From the NCBI RefSeq assembly GCF_014203835.1, contig NZ_JACHJW010000001.1, positions 5,716,501 through 5,780,500 on the forward strand: a DNA stretch of 64,000 bases. The letters are read 5' to 3'. This document shows positions 8,931-19,700 of this stretch, in pieces. The notes beneath the pieces were generated by a model, which saw only the letters and a list, made by a program, of their open reading frames with translations, searched no databases and had not been told where the DNA came from. Each line of letters begins with the position of its first letter. Within the stretch, counting starts at the first letter, position 1. The DNA is from Micromonospora polyrhachis (GTDB lineage: Bacteria > Actinomycetota > Actinomycetes > Mycobacteriales > Micromonosporaceae). The translations under genes were made by a program, and so were the position numbers.

Positions 8931-10205
8931 ATGAGCAGTCCCGGGAGTAGCCGGCCACGGCGTGCCCGTACGGTCGCGGCGGCGGCCACCCTCGCGTTAC
9001 TGGCGCCGACCGCGTGCGGGTCGGGCGAGGAGAGCGGATCGCCGACGATCAACCTGTACTACCCGCCGGAGCAGAGCATGCAGGAGGTCGTCGACGCCTG
9101 CAACGCCCAGGCACAGGGTCGGTACCGGATCGCCTACCGGGTGCTGCCCCGCCAGGCCGACGACCAGCGAGTGCAGATGGTCCGGCGGCTCGCCGCCGAG
9201 GACACCGGCATGGACGTACTCGGCGTGGACGTGACCTGGACCCAGGAGTTCGCCAGCGCCGACTGGATCCGGGAGTGGACCGGCGAGGACGCGCAGGAGG
9301 CACAGCGGGGCACCCTGGCCGGTCCGCTGGAGACCGCCCGCTACCAGGGCAAGTTGTACGCCGCGCCGAAGCACACCAACGTGCAGCTGCTCTGGTACCG
9401 CACCGACCTGGTACCGCAGCCGCCGAAGACCTGGGACGAGATGATCGCGCAGGCCCAGCAGCTGAAGGGCCAGGGCAAGCCGTACCGGGTGATCACCATG
9501 GGAGCCCAGTACGAGGGCCTCGTGGTGCTCTGGAACACCATGGTCGCCAGTGCCGGCGGGCAGATCCTCAACACCGAGGGCACCAAGGTCGTACTCGACG
9601 ACGGCGCGGTCAAGGCGCTGGAGCAGCTCAAGCAACTGGCCACCTCGGGCGTGACCAGCCCGTCGTTCGCCAACGCCACCGAGGACCCGGCCCGGCTGGA
9701 GTTCCAGTCCGGCAATGGGGCGTTCCAGCTCAACTGGCCGTTCGTCTACCCCGCCCTACAGGAGGCCGACCCGGAGTTGGCCGCCAAGGTCAAGTGGGCC
9801 CGCTACCCGGGGGTGGACGAGAACACCCCGAGCCGGGCCACCATCGGCGGCTCCAACCTGGCGGTCAGCGCCTTCTCCCGGCACCCGGCCGAGTCGTTCG
9901 AGGCGGCGAAGTGCCTGCGCAACGCCGAGAACCAGAAGATCAGCGCGGTCAAGGGCGGGACGCCACCGACGCTGGAGTCGGTCTACGCCGATCCGGAGAT
10001 GGACGAGGCGTACCCGATGAAGGAGACCATCCTGGCGGAGTTGAAGGATGCCGCCACCCGGCCGCTGACCCCGGCGTACCAGAACATCTCCACGGTGATC
10101 TCGGCGGAGCTCTCGCCGCCGTCGGCGATCGAGCCCGACCGGACCGCGAAGGACCTGCGTAGGTCCATCGCCGACGCGCTGGAGTCGAAGGGGGTACTGC
10201 CATGA
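8931..10205 (+). CDS. ABC sugar transporter substrate-binding lipoprotein
   Basis: A 424-aa solute-binding protein of the MalE/LpqY class (family 1). An N-terminal export signal with RPRRAR and a hydrophobic core ends in APTAC, giving a lipid-anchored Cys29; the Pro at -3 is unusual for a lipobox but the Cys, Ala and context fit. The body shows family features such as LYYPPEQSM, the GMDVLGVDVTWTQEFASADW strand-helix, YAAPKHTNVQLLWYRTDL and WDEMIAQAQ. It probably captures an oligosaccharide (trehalose, maltose or similar) outside the membrane and delivers it to the two permeases encoded next. Its stop overlaps the next start (ATGA). The likely operator lies about 170 nt upstream. Confidence 0.93.
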   Translation: MSSPGSSRPRRARTVAAAATLALLAPTACGSGEESGSPTINLYYPPEQSMQEVVDACNAQAQGRYRIAYRVLPRQADDQRVQMVRRLAAEDTGMDVLGVDVTWTQEFASADWIREWTGEDAQEAQRGTLAGPLETARYQGKLYAAPKHTNVQLLWYRTDLVPQPPKTWDEMIAQAQQLKGQGKPYRVITMGAQYEGLVVLWNTMVASAGGQILNTEGTKVVLDDGAVKALEQLKQLATSGVTSPSFANATEDPARLEFQSGNGAFQLNWPFVYPALQEADPELAAKVKWARYPGVDENTPSRATIGGSNLAVSAFSRHPAESFEAAKCLRNAENQKISAVKGGTPPTLESVYADPEMDEAYPMKETILAELKDAATRPLTPAYQNISTVISAELSPPSAIEPDRTAKDLRRSIADALESKGVLP

Positions 10206-11185
10206 GCGGGCAGAGCGGAACGCCCCTGGGCGCGGAACTGGCCATCGAGGAGACCGAGCGGGCGGAGCGGGCCGAAGGCCGACGGCGTCGCCGCCGCGCG
10301 CCGTTGAGCGAGGGCCGGCGGGCCGAACGGCGGCTCGGCTGGCTGCTCTGCGCCCCGGCCGCCATCGTGATGGTCGCGGTGACGGCGTACCCGATCCTCT
10401 ACTCGGTCTGGCTGTCGTTGCAGCGCTTCGACCTGAAGTTCCCCGACCAGCGGGAGTTCGTCGGGCTGGAGAACTACGTCACCGTGCTGACCAACGAGTA
10501 CTGGTGGACCGCGTTCGGGGTGACCCTGCTGATCACCGTGGTCACCGTCGCCGTGGAACTGGCGCTCGGCATGGGACTGGCCATCGTCATGCACCGGACC
10601 CTGGTCGGGCGCGGCCTGGTCCGGACCGCGGCGCTGATCCCGTACGGGATCGTCACGGTCGTCGCCGCCTTCTCCTGGCGGTACGCCTGGACGCCCGGCA
10701 CCGGATACCTGGCGAACGTCTTCGGCGACGGCGCACCGTTGACCGACCGGGCCGCCTCCCTGGCGATCATCATGCTGGCCGAGATCTGGAAGACCACACC
10801 GTTCATGGCGCTGCTGCTGATGGCCGGGCTGGCGCTGGTCCCCGACGACCTGATGAAGGCGGCCTCGACCGACGGGGCGACCGCCTGGCAGCGGTTCACC
10901 AAGGTGATGCTGCCGGTGATGAAGCCGGCGATCCTGGTGGCGCTGCTGTTCCGGACCCTGGACGCGTTCCGGGTCTTCGACAACATCTACGTGTTGACCG
11001 CCGGCAGCAACCAGACCTCGTCGGTGTCGATGCTCGCCTACAACAACCTGATTCGCGGGCTGAACCTGGGCATCGGGTCCACCATGTCGGTGTTGATCTT
11101 TCTTGCCGTGGCGATCATCGCATTCATCTTCGTGAAGCTGTTCGGTACGGCTGCCCCGGGCAGCTCGGATGAGGAGAAGCGCTGA
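10202..11185 (+). CDS. ABC sugar transporter permease, MalF/SugA type
   Basis: A 327-aa inner-membrane subunit with a charged Arg-rich N-terminal tail (about 40 residues), then six predicted helices. The binding-protein-dependent permease loop that contacts the ATPase reads EAA-like: [22 protein letters not shown] (coupling helix, about residues 217-238). The stretch [21 protein letters not shown] near the first helix is typical of MalF/UgpA-type sugar permeases. It starts 4 nt inside the binding-protein gene and ends with a one-base overlap with the second permease gene, so stoichiometric co-expression is expected. Confidence 0.95.
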   Translation: MSGQSGTPLGAELAIEETERAERAEGRRRRRRAPLSEGRRAERRLGWLLCAPAAIVMVAVTAYPILYSVWLSLQRFDLKFPDQREFVGLENYVTVLTNEYWWTAFGVTLLITVVTVAVELALGMGLAIVMHRTLVGRGLVRTAALIPYGIVTVVAAFSWRYAWTPGTGYLANVFGDGAPLTDRAASLAIIMLAEIWKTTPFMALLLMAGLALVPDDLMKAASTDGATAWQRFTKVMLPVMKPAILVALLFRTLDAFRVFDNIYVLTAGSNQTSSVSMLAYNNLIRGLNLGIGSTMSVLIFLAVAIIAFIFVKLFGTAAPGSSDEEKR

Positions 11186-12024
11186 TGGCATCCCTGGACA
11201 CCACGACCGGTGCGAAGTGGCGCTGGGGGCTGCTGGACGTCGTCGTCATCGTCTTCGCCCTGATCCCGGTGCTGTGGATCGCGTCGCTGTCGTTCAAGAC
11301 CCCGGCCACGTTGACCGACGGCCGGTTCATCCCACGCGAGTGGACGCTGGAGAACTACCGGGCCATCTTCACCACCGACCAGTTCGTCCGGGCCCTGGTC
11401 AACTCGATCGGGATCGCGATCATCGCCACCGTCATCGCCGTCGTGCTCGGGATGATGGCGGCGTACGCGATCGCCCGACTGAACTTCCCCGGCAAGGGGC
11501 TGCTGGTCGGGGTCTCCCTGCTGATCGCGATGTTCCCGCAGGTGTCGCTGGTGTCACCGCTGTTCGAGATCGAACGACAGCTCGGCCTCTTCGACACCTG
11601 GCCGGGGCTGATCCTGCCGTACATCACCTTCGCGTTGCCGCTGGCGATCTACACCCTGTCGGCCTTCTTCAAGCAGATCCCGTGGGACCTGGAGAAGGCG
11701 GCCAAGATGGACGGCGCGACGCAGGGGCAGGCGTTCCGGCGGGTGATCGCCCCGCTGGCCGCGCCGGGGGTGTTCACCACGGCGATCCTGGTCTTCATCT
11801 TCTGCTGGAACGACTTCCTCTTCGCGATCTCGCTGACCTCGACCGAGCGGTCCCGTACGGTTCCGGTGGCGCTGTCGTTCTTCACCGGCGAGTCGCAGTT
11901 CGAGGATCCCACCGGGGCGATCTCCGCCGCCGCCGTGGTGATCACCGTTCCGATCATCCTCTTCGTGCTCTTCTTCCAGCGCCGCATCGTGTCGGGGCTG
12001 ACCTCCGGCGCTGTCAAGGGATAG
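11185..12024 (+). CDS. ABC sugar transporter permease, MalG/SugB type
   Basis: A 279-aa membrane protein with six predicted helices, the second half of the permease heterodimer. The coupling-loop motif is clear: [22 protein letters not shown] (about residues 170-191), and the first periplasmic segment [15 protein letters not shown] is typical of MalG-class subunits. The ATG shares one base with the previous stop (TGATG). The final helix ends in [15 protein letters not shown], a C-terminus characteristic of the family. The ATPase gene follows within 10 nt. Confidence 0.95.
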   Translation: MASLDTTTGAKWRWGLLDVVVIVFALIPVLWIASLSFKTPATLTDGRFIPREWTLENYRAIFTTDQFVRALVNSIGIAIIATVIAVVLGMMAAYAIARLNFPGKGLLVGVSLLIAMFPQVSLVSPLFEIERQLGLFDTWPGLILPYITFALPLAIYTLSAFFKQIPWDLEKAAKMDGATQGQAFRRVIAPLAAPGVFTTAILVFIFCWNDFLFAISLTSTERSRTVPVALSFFTGESQFEDPTGAISAAAVVITVPIILFVLFFQRRIVSGLTSGAVKG

Positions 12025-12033
12025 GTGATTTTC

Positions 12034-13242
12034 GTGGCTGACATCGTGCTCGACAAGGTGGGCAAGCGGTTCCCGGACGGCACCGTGGCGGTGCGTGACA
12101 TCGACCTGGAGATCGCCGACGGGGAGTTCGTCATCCTGGTCGGCCCGTCGGGATGCGGCAAGTCCACCACCCTGAACATGATTGCCGGGCTGGAGGACAT
12201 CAGCTCCGGTGAGCTGCGGGTCGATGGGGAGCGGGTCAACGACAGGGCACCCCGGGACCGGGACATCGCCATGGTCTTCCAGTCCTACGCCCTGTACCCG
12301 AACATGACCGTACGGGAGAACATGGCGTTCCCGCTGCGGCTGGCGAAGCTGGACAAGGCTGCCATCGACGAGAAGGTCGAGGAGGCGGCCAAGGTGTTGG
12401 AGCTGACTCCGCTGCTGGACCGCAAGCCGGCCAACCTCTCCGGCGGCCAGCGGCAGCGGGTGGCGATGGGGCGGGCGATCGTCCGTCGGCCGAAGGCGTT
12501 TCTGATGGACGAGCCACTGTCCAACTTGGACGCCAAACTGCGGGTGCAAATGCGTACCGTGGTGTCCCGGTTGCAGAAGCAGCTCGGCACCACCACCGTC
12601 TACGTCACCCACGACCAGACCGAGGCGATGACCCTCGGCGACCGGGTGGTGATCATGCGGGCCGGTGCGGTGCAGCAGGTCGGCCCACCCCAGGAGCTGT
12701 ACGACCACCCGATCAACCTCTTCGTGGCCGGGTTCATCGGCTCGCCGTCGATGAACTTCCTGCACGCGGCGGTGGAGGACGGTCGGCTGCGGACCGCGCT
12801 GGGTGACCTGCCGCTGGGGCAGCGGCTGCGCCGCGAGTTGGCCGCCGCCGACGCGCCCCGGGAGTTGATCCTCGGTATCCGTCCGGAGCACTTCGAGGAT
12901 GCCGACCTGGTCGACGAGCAGACCCGGCCCAAGGGGATCGAGTTCGAGGCACCGGTCGACATCGTCGAGTCGATGGGGTCGGACAAGTACGTCTACTTCA
13001 GTGTGGAAGGCGAGCGGGCCCGCGCCGCCGAGCTGGAGGAGTTGGCCGCCGACGCCGGGGCCGCCGACTTCGCCGGGGCGGGGAGCGCACTGGTCACCCG
13101 CCTGTCGGCCGAATCCACCGTACGGGAGGGGGAGACCCGTCGGGTCTGGGTGAACCTGGAGAAGTTGCACCTGTTCGACCCGGCCAATGGTCGCAACCTG
13201 ACCCTGCACGAGGGTCGCTCGGCTGGTGCCCTGGCCGACTGA
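12034..13242 (+). CDS. Sugar ABC transporter ATP-binding protein (MsmK/SugC/UgpC type)
   Basis: A 402-aa ATPase. GTG at 12034 is preferred over GTG at 12025 because family members begin MA(D/E)IVLD. Walker A GPSGCGKST (about residue 38), Q-loop QSYALYP, signature LSGGQRQRVAMGRAI, Walker B FLMDEPLSNLD and the switch THDQTEAM are all intact. The C-terminal third is the TOBE/regulatory domain of the MalK class (LGIRPEHF). Such ATPases often serve several sugar importers. An Ala/Glu-rich insert (ARAAELEELAADAGAADFAG) in the regulatory domain is longer than in MalK. Last gene of the importer operon. Confidence 0.96.
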   Translation: MADIVLDKVGKRFPDGTVAVRDIDLEIADGEFVILVGPSGCGKSTTLNMIAGLEDISSGELRVDGERVNDRAPRDRDIAMVFQSYALYPNMTVRENMAFPLRLAKLDKAAIDEKVEEAAKVLELTPLLDRKPANLSGGQRQRVAMGRAIVRRPKAFLMDEPLSNLDAKLRVQMRTVVSRLQKQLGTTTVYVTHDQTEAMTLGDRVVIMRAGAVQQVGPPQELYDHPINLFVAGFIGSPSMNFLHAAVEDGRLRTALGDLPLGQRLRRELAAADAPRELILGIRPEHFEDADLVDEQTRPKGIEFEAPVDIVESMGSDKYVYFSVEGERARAAELEELAADAGAADFAGAGSALVTRLSAESTVREGETRRVWVNLEKLHLFDPANGRNLTLHEGRSAGALAD

Positions 13243-13405
13243 ACGTTCCGGTTGGCCTCATCCGAGAAGATGACCTTGAGTAAAGTCCACTGTTGATGTA
13301 TCCAGCATTGCCCGGTTTGTGGTTGCAGTTTGTGATCGGCCCTTTACAGCGGCCCTTCGAGATCGTCTATGGTTCCCGCGCTGTCTATTTAGATCATCGG
13401 GAGTC

Positions 13406-16400
13406 ATGGTGGGGCTGGGTTGGCCATCTGGGCATGCGGCTGTGGGCAGGCGTAGGCGGCTGCGCCGGCGCTTCGGGATAACCGTGGCTGCTGTGCTGGT
13501 AGGAACCGTTGCGCCGGTTGGGGTGGCGTCACAGGCGTTGGCAGAGACGAGTGCGACGCCACCCATGGTTGACCAACTGTCGGCCTCGGATGAGGCGTCG
13601 GCGATGGCCCTGGCGTATCGGACCCGTAAGCCGGTCGAGGTGTCAGGGATGACCTCGGAGGCCGGGCGTACGTGGGCGTTGCCGGATGGCACGTTCAAGT
13701 CGGAGTTGCATGTCGGGCCGGAGCGCACCCGTAACGAGGCTGGCTCGTGGGTGGATGTGGACCTGACGTTGGAGCGGAAGCCGGACGGCAGCGTTGCGCC
13801 GAAGGCGCATCCTCGTGGGCTTTCGTTGTCTGGTGCGCGTGGCGCGGGCGCGGACGGTCTTGTCTCGTTGGGCCTTGGGGATGCGCAGGTGCGGCTCGGC
13901 TGGCGTGGCGAGCTGCCGGAGCCGGTCCTGGACGGGGAGAAGGCTACCTACGTCGAGGTCAAGCCCGGTGTTGACCTGGTGGTCGAGGCCGGACGGACCG
14001 GGTTTGAGTACTTCCTTGTGGTGAAGACGCCGGAGGCGGCGGCGGGGCTGGCCACGGTGTCGATGCCGTGGAATACCGGATCGCTGGAACCGGTGGTGGT
14101 TGCCGGGCGCAGTGCCGCTGGGTTGCGCTCGACGGCCGGCTCAACGCCAGTGGTGGTGTCCGAGGCGATTATGTGGGATGCCCGGGTGTCACCGACGACG
14201 GGTGAGCCCGTGCACACATCCGATGTTCAGGTGGCGACCGAGGCGAACCAGAGCGGTGGCACTGACCTGGTGTTGACGCCGGATCCGGCGTTCTATACGG
14301 ATCCGCAGGTGACGTACCCGGTCACGATCGACCCGAAGGTGAATCTGAATCCCGCGTTCGACGGGTATGTGCAGGACACGATCTTGAACACGGACAAGTC
14401 CGGTGAGAAGGACCTGCGGCTGGGGTTTAGTGACGACGCGTCTGAGGGCTGTGGTTCGGGGTGTAAGGCCCGGTCGTTCCTGAGTTTCCACGGTATGGAG
14501 GCGTATCGGGGCGCGACGGTGGTGTCGGCGGAATTGTTCCTGTGGAACTTCCACTCGTGGTCGTGCACCGCTACGGAGTGGCAGGCGTGGACGACGTCGT
14601 TTGTGAACCACACCGCGCGATGGGGGAGCCAGCCGACGTGGCGGGCATTGGATGGTAAGTCGACGGGAACGAAGGGGTACGGCACCGGTTCATGTGGTGA
14701 CGGTTGGGTGTCGGTGTCGGTGAAGAAGACCTTCCAGGGGGCCTTCTCCTCGACTGACTCCACGGCGAACGTCGGGCTGCGGGCGACCAGCGAGTCGAAC
14801 CACGATGGGTGGAAAAAGTTCAACTCGTTTGAGGCGGCGTCGAACCGGCCGTATGTGACGTTGGTGTACAACCGACCGCCGAACGTGCCGACGGGGTTGA
14901 AGGTCGATTCATGCTATTCGGCGTGCGCCTCGCCGGCGGTGGTCCGCTCGGGTACTCCAGAGTTGACGGCGACTGTGTCGGACCCGGATGCCGGGGTGTT
15001 GCGGACCGAGTACGAGGTGTTTGACAACGCCAAGGCCACGCAGGTGGCGAAGTCGGGAACGGCGGTCACGGGCGTGACCTCGGGTACGGGCCGGCCGTGG
15101 CGGGTGGTGCCGTCAGCGGGTGCTGCGCTGCCGGACGGCACCTATCATTGGCGGGCTCGGGCGTGTGATTCGTACGTGTGTGGGGTCTACTCGGCATGGT
15201 TCACCTTCACGGTGAATACGCAGGACGTGTCGTTGCCGGTGGTGACCGCGACACCGTACGCAGAGAAGTCGACGGGGACGTGGAACGGCGGTCCTGGACA
15301 GCCGGGTGCGTTCACCTTCGCGCCGGCTAGCGGTACCACCGGGATGGCCGAGTACCTCTACAGCCTCAACGGTGGCAACTATGTGATGGTGCCGGCCGGG
15401 CAGGCGCAGGCCGAGCAGTTGACCGAGAACCAGCAGCAGGTCTCCACTGATCTGACCGGCTTCACCGCTATGGCGTATCTGACGATGGTGCGCAGCACCG
15501 AACACGGGCACGACAGTCCGTCGTCGCTGAAGCTGACACCGACGCCGACGGGTTGCTGCGCGGGCGCGAACGGCGACACCTTCGCCTCCATCGGCGACGA
15601 CTACGGTGCGATGCGGTTGGGGATGCAGGCCGGCAAGCGGTATGCGATCAGCGCCTGGATCTATGTGCCGGCCGCGACCGGTCTCAGCCCGCTCGACTCC
15701 CGGGGGCTGAGCATCGTGCCCAGCTATAAGGACAACGGCGTCTACACCGACGCGATGTCGTTGAAGCCGACAGCGGTCGATACGTGGCAGAAGCTGTCGA
15801 CGGTGATGACGATTCCGACGACTGCGACCGATGCGTTCGTTCGGCTGTACAACGGGTTCCCGACTGGCTCCAACAAGTCGGTGTTCTGGGACGACATGTC
15901 CGTACGCGAGGTCATCGGCGACACCGGCGTCGAGACGATCATGCCAGCACGGGACGGCCTCAACCGACTTGAGGTATGGGCCCGCAACACCGCGGGCACT
16001 ACCAGCGACCCCCGCGTGTACGACTTCCTGGTCACCCCCAGCGCGGGCTCCTGGAACTGGACCCTGGACGAACCCGCCGGCGCGACCGTCGCCAACTCCG
16101 TACCGGACACGTTCCCGGCGGACGTCAGTGGAACCGGGGTGTCGTGGCAGCCAGCCGGCAAGGTCGGCACCGGCGCGGTCACCCTCGACGGCAACGGGCA
16201 GTTGGCCACGCGCTCGCCGGTGTTGGACACGACCGCACCGGCCGGGTTCACCGTTGCTGCCTGGGTCCGGGCGACCGACACCAGCACCGCCCACACGGCC
16301 ATCTCCCAGGACGGCGTGAACACCTCGATGTTCCGCCTCGGCCTGCGCAAGGACCGCGACCTCGACGGCGACGAGGTACTCGACGCGGAATGGTGCTTCA

Positions 16401-16726
16401 CCGTAATTGCGGCCGACACCGCCGACGCGGCAGAGACCAGCGCCTGCACCACCGAGTACGTCATCGAAGGCGACTGGGTGAGCCTGGTCGGCATCTACGA
16501 CAAATCCGCTAGCAAGATCAGGTTGTACGTGAACGGGACTGACAACCTCGGTGGTGTGGTTGCCGAGGCTGACTTCAGCAGCGGCTGGTCAGCAACTGGC
16601 GTGTTCGCGATGGGCAGGGCATGGAGCGGCGCAACCGCTGGACGGTGGGTTGGCGACCTCGACCACGTCTACGCCGCACAGCGAGTCTGGGGCAGCTCCG
16701 ACATCGATCGTTTTGCCAACCGGTAG
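13406..16726 (+). CDS. Large secreted DNRLRE / carbohydrate-binding / LamG protein, partner of RHS toxin
   Basis: A 1106-aa exported protein. ATG at 13406 is chosen because it gives an Arg-rich n-region (RRRRLRRRF), a hydrophobic core and an AQ/ALA-type cleavage near residue 45. Recognisable parts: about 300-500, a DNRLRE (CBM96-like) domain with paired Cys (DDASEGCGSGCKARSFLSF) and the closing NRPYVTLVYN; about 505-620, an Fn3-like module (PNVPTGLKVDSC to YHWRARACDSY); about 690-840, a CBM4/9-like jelly roll (WQKLSTVMTIP, FWDDMSV); about 880-1106, a LamG/concanavalin-like domain (FTVAAWVRATD, IRLYVNGT, GDLDHVYAAQRVW). No enzyme active site is seen. Genes of this type commonly sit beside RHS toxin genes in actinobacteria, where they may anchor or present the toxin; that role is inferred. 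Confidence 0.85.
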   Translation: MVGLGWPSGHAAVGRRRRLRRRFGITVAAVLVGTVAPVGVASQALAETSATPPMVDQLSASDEASAMALAYRTRKPVEVSGMTSEAGRTWALPDGTFKSELHVGPERTRNEAGSWVDVDLTLERKPDGSVAPKAHPRGLSLSGARGAGADGLVSLGLGDAQVRLGWRGELPEPVLDGEKATYVEVKPGVDLVVEAGRTGFEYFLVVKTPEAAAGLATVSMPWNTGSLEPVVVAGRSAAGLRSTAGSTPVVVSEAIMWDARVSPTTGEPVHTSDVQVATEANQSGGTDLVLTPDPAFYTDPQVTYPVTIDPKVNLNPAFDGYVQDTILNTDKSGEKDLRLGFSDDASEGCGSGCKARSFLSFHGMEAYRGATVVSAELFLWNFHSWSCTATEWQAWTTSFVNHTARWGSQPTWRALDGKSTGTKGYGTGSCGDGWVSVSVKKTFQGAFSSTDSTANVGLRATSESNHDGWKKFNSFEAASNRPYVTLVYNRPPNVPTGLKVDSCYSACASPAVVRSGTPELTATVSDPDAGVLRTEYEVFDNAKATQVAKSGTAVTGVTSGTGRPWRVVPSAGAALPDGTYHWRARACDSYVCGVYSAWFTFTVNTQDVSLPVVTATPYAEKSTGTWNGGPGQPGAFTFAPASGTTGMAEYLYSLNGGNYVMVPAGQAQAEQLTENQQQVSTDLTGFTAMAYLTMVRSTEHGHDSPSSLKLTPTPTGCCAGANGDTFASIGDDYGAMRLGMQAGKRYAISAWIYVPAATGLSPLDSRGLSIVPSYKDNGVYTDAMSLKPTAVDTWQKLSTVMTIPTTATDAFVRLYNGFPTGSNKSVFWDDMSVREVIGDTGVETIMPARDGLNRLEVWARNTAGTTSDPRVYDFLVTPSAGSWNWTLDEPAGATVANSVPDTFPADVSGTGVSWQPAGKVGTGAVTLDGNGQLATRSPVLDTTAPAGFTVAAWVRATDTSTAHTAISQDGVNTSMFRLGLRKDRDLDGDEVLDAEWCFTVIAADTADAAETSACTTEYVIEGDWVSLVGIYDKSASKIRLYVNGTDNLGGVVAEADFSSGWSATGVFAMGRAWSGATAGRWVGDLDHVYAAQRVWGSSDIDRFANR

Positions 16727-16777
16727 CAGTACATGAGTTTGAGTCGTTGGATCGTCGCGCGGTGGAGGGAATGCAAA

Positions 16778-19700
16778 GTGGGTGCGGTGGGAAGCCGTCC
16801 GCTTCGGGGGACAGCTATGTCGACCATGGGACGTGCCAGTCGTCGGCTAGCCGGTGCGGTGGCGACCGTCATGGCCATCACTCTGGCGAGCGAGATACCT
16901 GCGGCCGCCGCTCCTATTGATAAGTGGAAGGCACCGACCCCGAAGGATGTGACCGGGGTGGCGGTCGCACCGGTCAAACCCAAGGTGCGCCCGTCTTGGA
17001 CAGCAGCAGGCAACGAGGTTAAAGGAACTCACAAGGTCGCCTGGCCAGTACCCGGCAAGGCATACGCCGATCTATCGCAATCATCCGCTACAGCGGCTGG
17101 CGAGGCAGGGGCGGTAGCCGGTAATCAAGCCGGCAGTTTGCCGGTCTGGGTAGCGTCCGCACCGTTATCCGCTGGCCAGGACGTGCAGCGCGGCATGGTT
17201 GGGGCATCGGGCGTTGTCGACCGGGTGGCAGTGGAGGTTGCTGATCGCGCCACCGCTGACCGTGCTGGTGTCTCCGGTCTGGTACTGAAGGTGAGCCGAG
17301 CTGATGGGGTGGTTCGAGCCGGCCATGTCTCAGTGAGCGTGGACTACTCGGCGTTTGCAGGTGCGTACGGCGGGGACTGGGCGTCGCGGTTGCGACTGGT
17401 GATGTTGCCCGATGGAAAACCCCTAGCATCGCGGAATGACACGCGCTCCAGCACGGTGACAGCCGAGGTGCCCTTGGCGGCTGACGGTGGTGCCACCATC
17501 CTTGCGGCGACCGCTGGTCCCTCCGGCGACAACGGTGACTACACGGCGACCAGTCTCTCCCCATCGAGCACCTGGCAGGTGTCCCAGCAGACGGGCGACT
17601 TTGCCTGGTCGTACCCATTGCGTATGGTGCCGGCGGTTGGCGGTCCAGAGCCCTCTTTGGGGCTGGCATATTCGTCAGGATCTGTCGATGGCCGCACGGG
17701 TGGCACGAACACTCAGGGCTCGTGGATCGGTGACGGTTGGGACATGTGGCCCGGGTACGTCGAGCGCAAGTTCAAGGCGTGTGCCGACGACAAGGACACA
17801 GAGCGAGGCCAGCAACCGAACAACAAGACCGTGTACGGCGGGGACCTGTGCTGGTTCAAGCCGGAGGGCAACGCCACCATCTCGCTGAACGGTCGGGCAA
17901 CCGAGCTGGTCAAGTCTGCCGGTAACACGTGGAAGGGGGTATCCGACGACGGCGCGAAGATCGAATTGCTGAAGGACGCCTCGTTCGGCAATGGCGACAA
18001 CGACGGGGAGTACTGGAAGGTCACCGCCATCGACGGTACCCAGTACTTTTTCGGCCGGAACAGCGGACCGGGCGGCGCGTCCGGTACGGCCGTCACGAAG
18101 TCGGTCTGGACCGCTCCGATCTACGGCAACCACCCGGATGAGCCCGGTTACAAGGCCGGCGACTTCTCTGGATCCCGTACCACCCAGGGGTGGCGGTGGA
18201 ACCTCGACTACGTCATCGACCCGCATGGCAACACCATGACCTACTTCTACGAGCGGGAGTCTGGGGCGTACGGCCGGGAAGGCGATGTCGACAAGCGCAC
18301 CACCTACGACCGGGGCGGCTGGCTGTCCCGCATCGAATACGGAAACCGTGCGGACGCTGCCGCGACCACCCAGGCAGCGGCCCGAGTCATCTTTGATGTC
18401 GCTGATCGCTGTGACACCAACTGCTGGACCGGCGCAGACCCGGTAAAGGCATCCTGGCTGGACACCCCGTGGGACCAGTACTGCAAGACGGCTCCGTGCA
18501 CGGACCAGTTGGCACCGACCTTCTGGACCGCCAAACGACTGTCGCGGATCCGCTCCCAGGTGTATTCCGGCACGGGAGATGTGTACAACGAGGTGGAGTG
18601 GTGGACCCTTCGTCACACCTATCTACAGTCGGGTGACAACGAAGGTAAGCCGATGTGGCTGGCCGGAATTACCCGCACCGGCAAGGTGACCACCGCTGGC
18701 GGGCCGGAGGTAACCGACCCTGAGGTAGTGTTCGACCCGGGCACCGAGGCGTTGGCGAACCGGGTCGACGCGATGGCCGACGGTCGCTCCAACCTTTTCC
18801 GCTACCGGATCAACACCATCACCACCGAATCCGGTGCCCAACTCGCGGTGTCCTACTCCGCCCCCGAATGCGTCCGGTCCAGCCTGCCCACCGTGCATGA
18901 CAACAACAAACGTTGCTATCCCCAGTACTACGCACCGGAGGGTGAAGAGCCAAAGCTGGACTGGTTCCACAAGTACGTGGTGACCCGTGTTGACGTATAC
19001 GACAACACCGGCGGGTTTACGCACGAACAAACCAACTACGACTACCTCGACACACCGGCCTGGCACTACGACGACTCCGAACTCGTGGAGGAGAAGAAGC
19101 GCACGTGGGGCCAGTTCCGCGGCTACGGCAAGGTCCGCGTCCGCAAGGGACTCGAATCCGGTATACAAACTGCTACCGAGTATCTCTATCTGCGCGGCAT
19201 GCACGGTGACAAGCAGCCTACTGGCACTCGTAATGTCGTGGTCACCGATTCGCAGGGCGAAGCCTTCGAGGATCACGAGGCCTACAACGGGATACTTCGC
19301 GAGGAGACGACCCTTCTCGGCTCCGGTGGAAGTTGGATCTACGGAACGATCAACACCCCGGTCCGGCAGGGGCCGACTGCTTCATCTGGCCCGTTGAGAG
19401 CATGGATGACCAACGTCGGCACGGTCCGTAACCGCACCAAGCTTTCCGGCGACGCCGTGCGTTGGACCAAGACCGTCACCACCTACAACAGTGACAACCT
19501 TCCAGTTCAGGTCGACGATCTCGGTGACGAGAACTCGGCGACGACCGACGACGACATCTGCGTCCGCACCGTATACGCCCGCAACTCGGCAAACTGGATG
19601 CTCAACCGGGTCAAGGAAAGCAAGACAGTCGGCGTCAACTGCGCGGCCGAGCCAGCTTTGCCAGGGGACGTACTGACATGGACCCGCACCACCTATGACG

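Noticed and set aside
16733-16777. ATG at 16733 as start of the RHS gene
   Set aside because: It lacks a ribosome site and would place about 15 polar residues before the GTG at 16778, which has GGAGGGA at ideal spacing.
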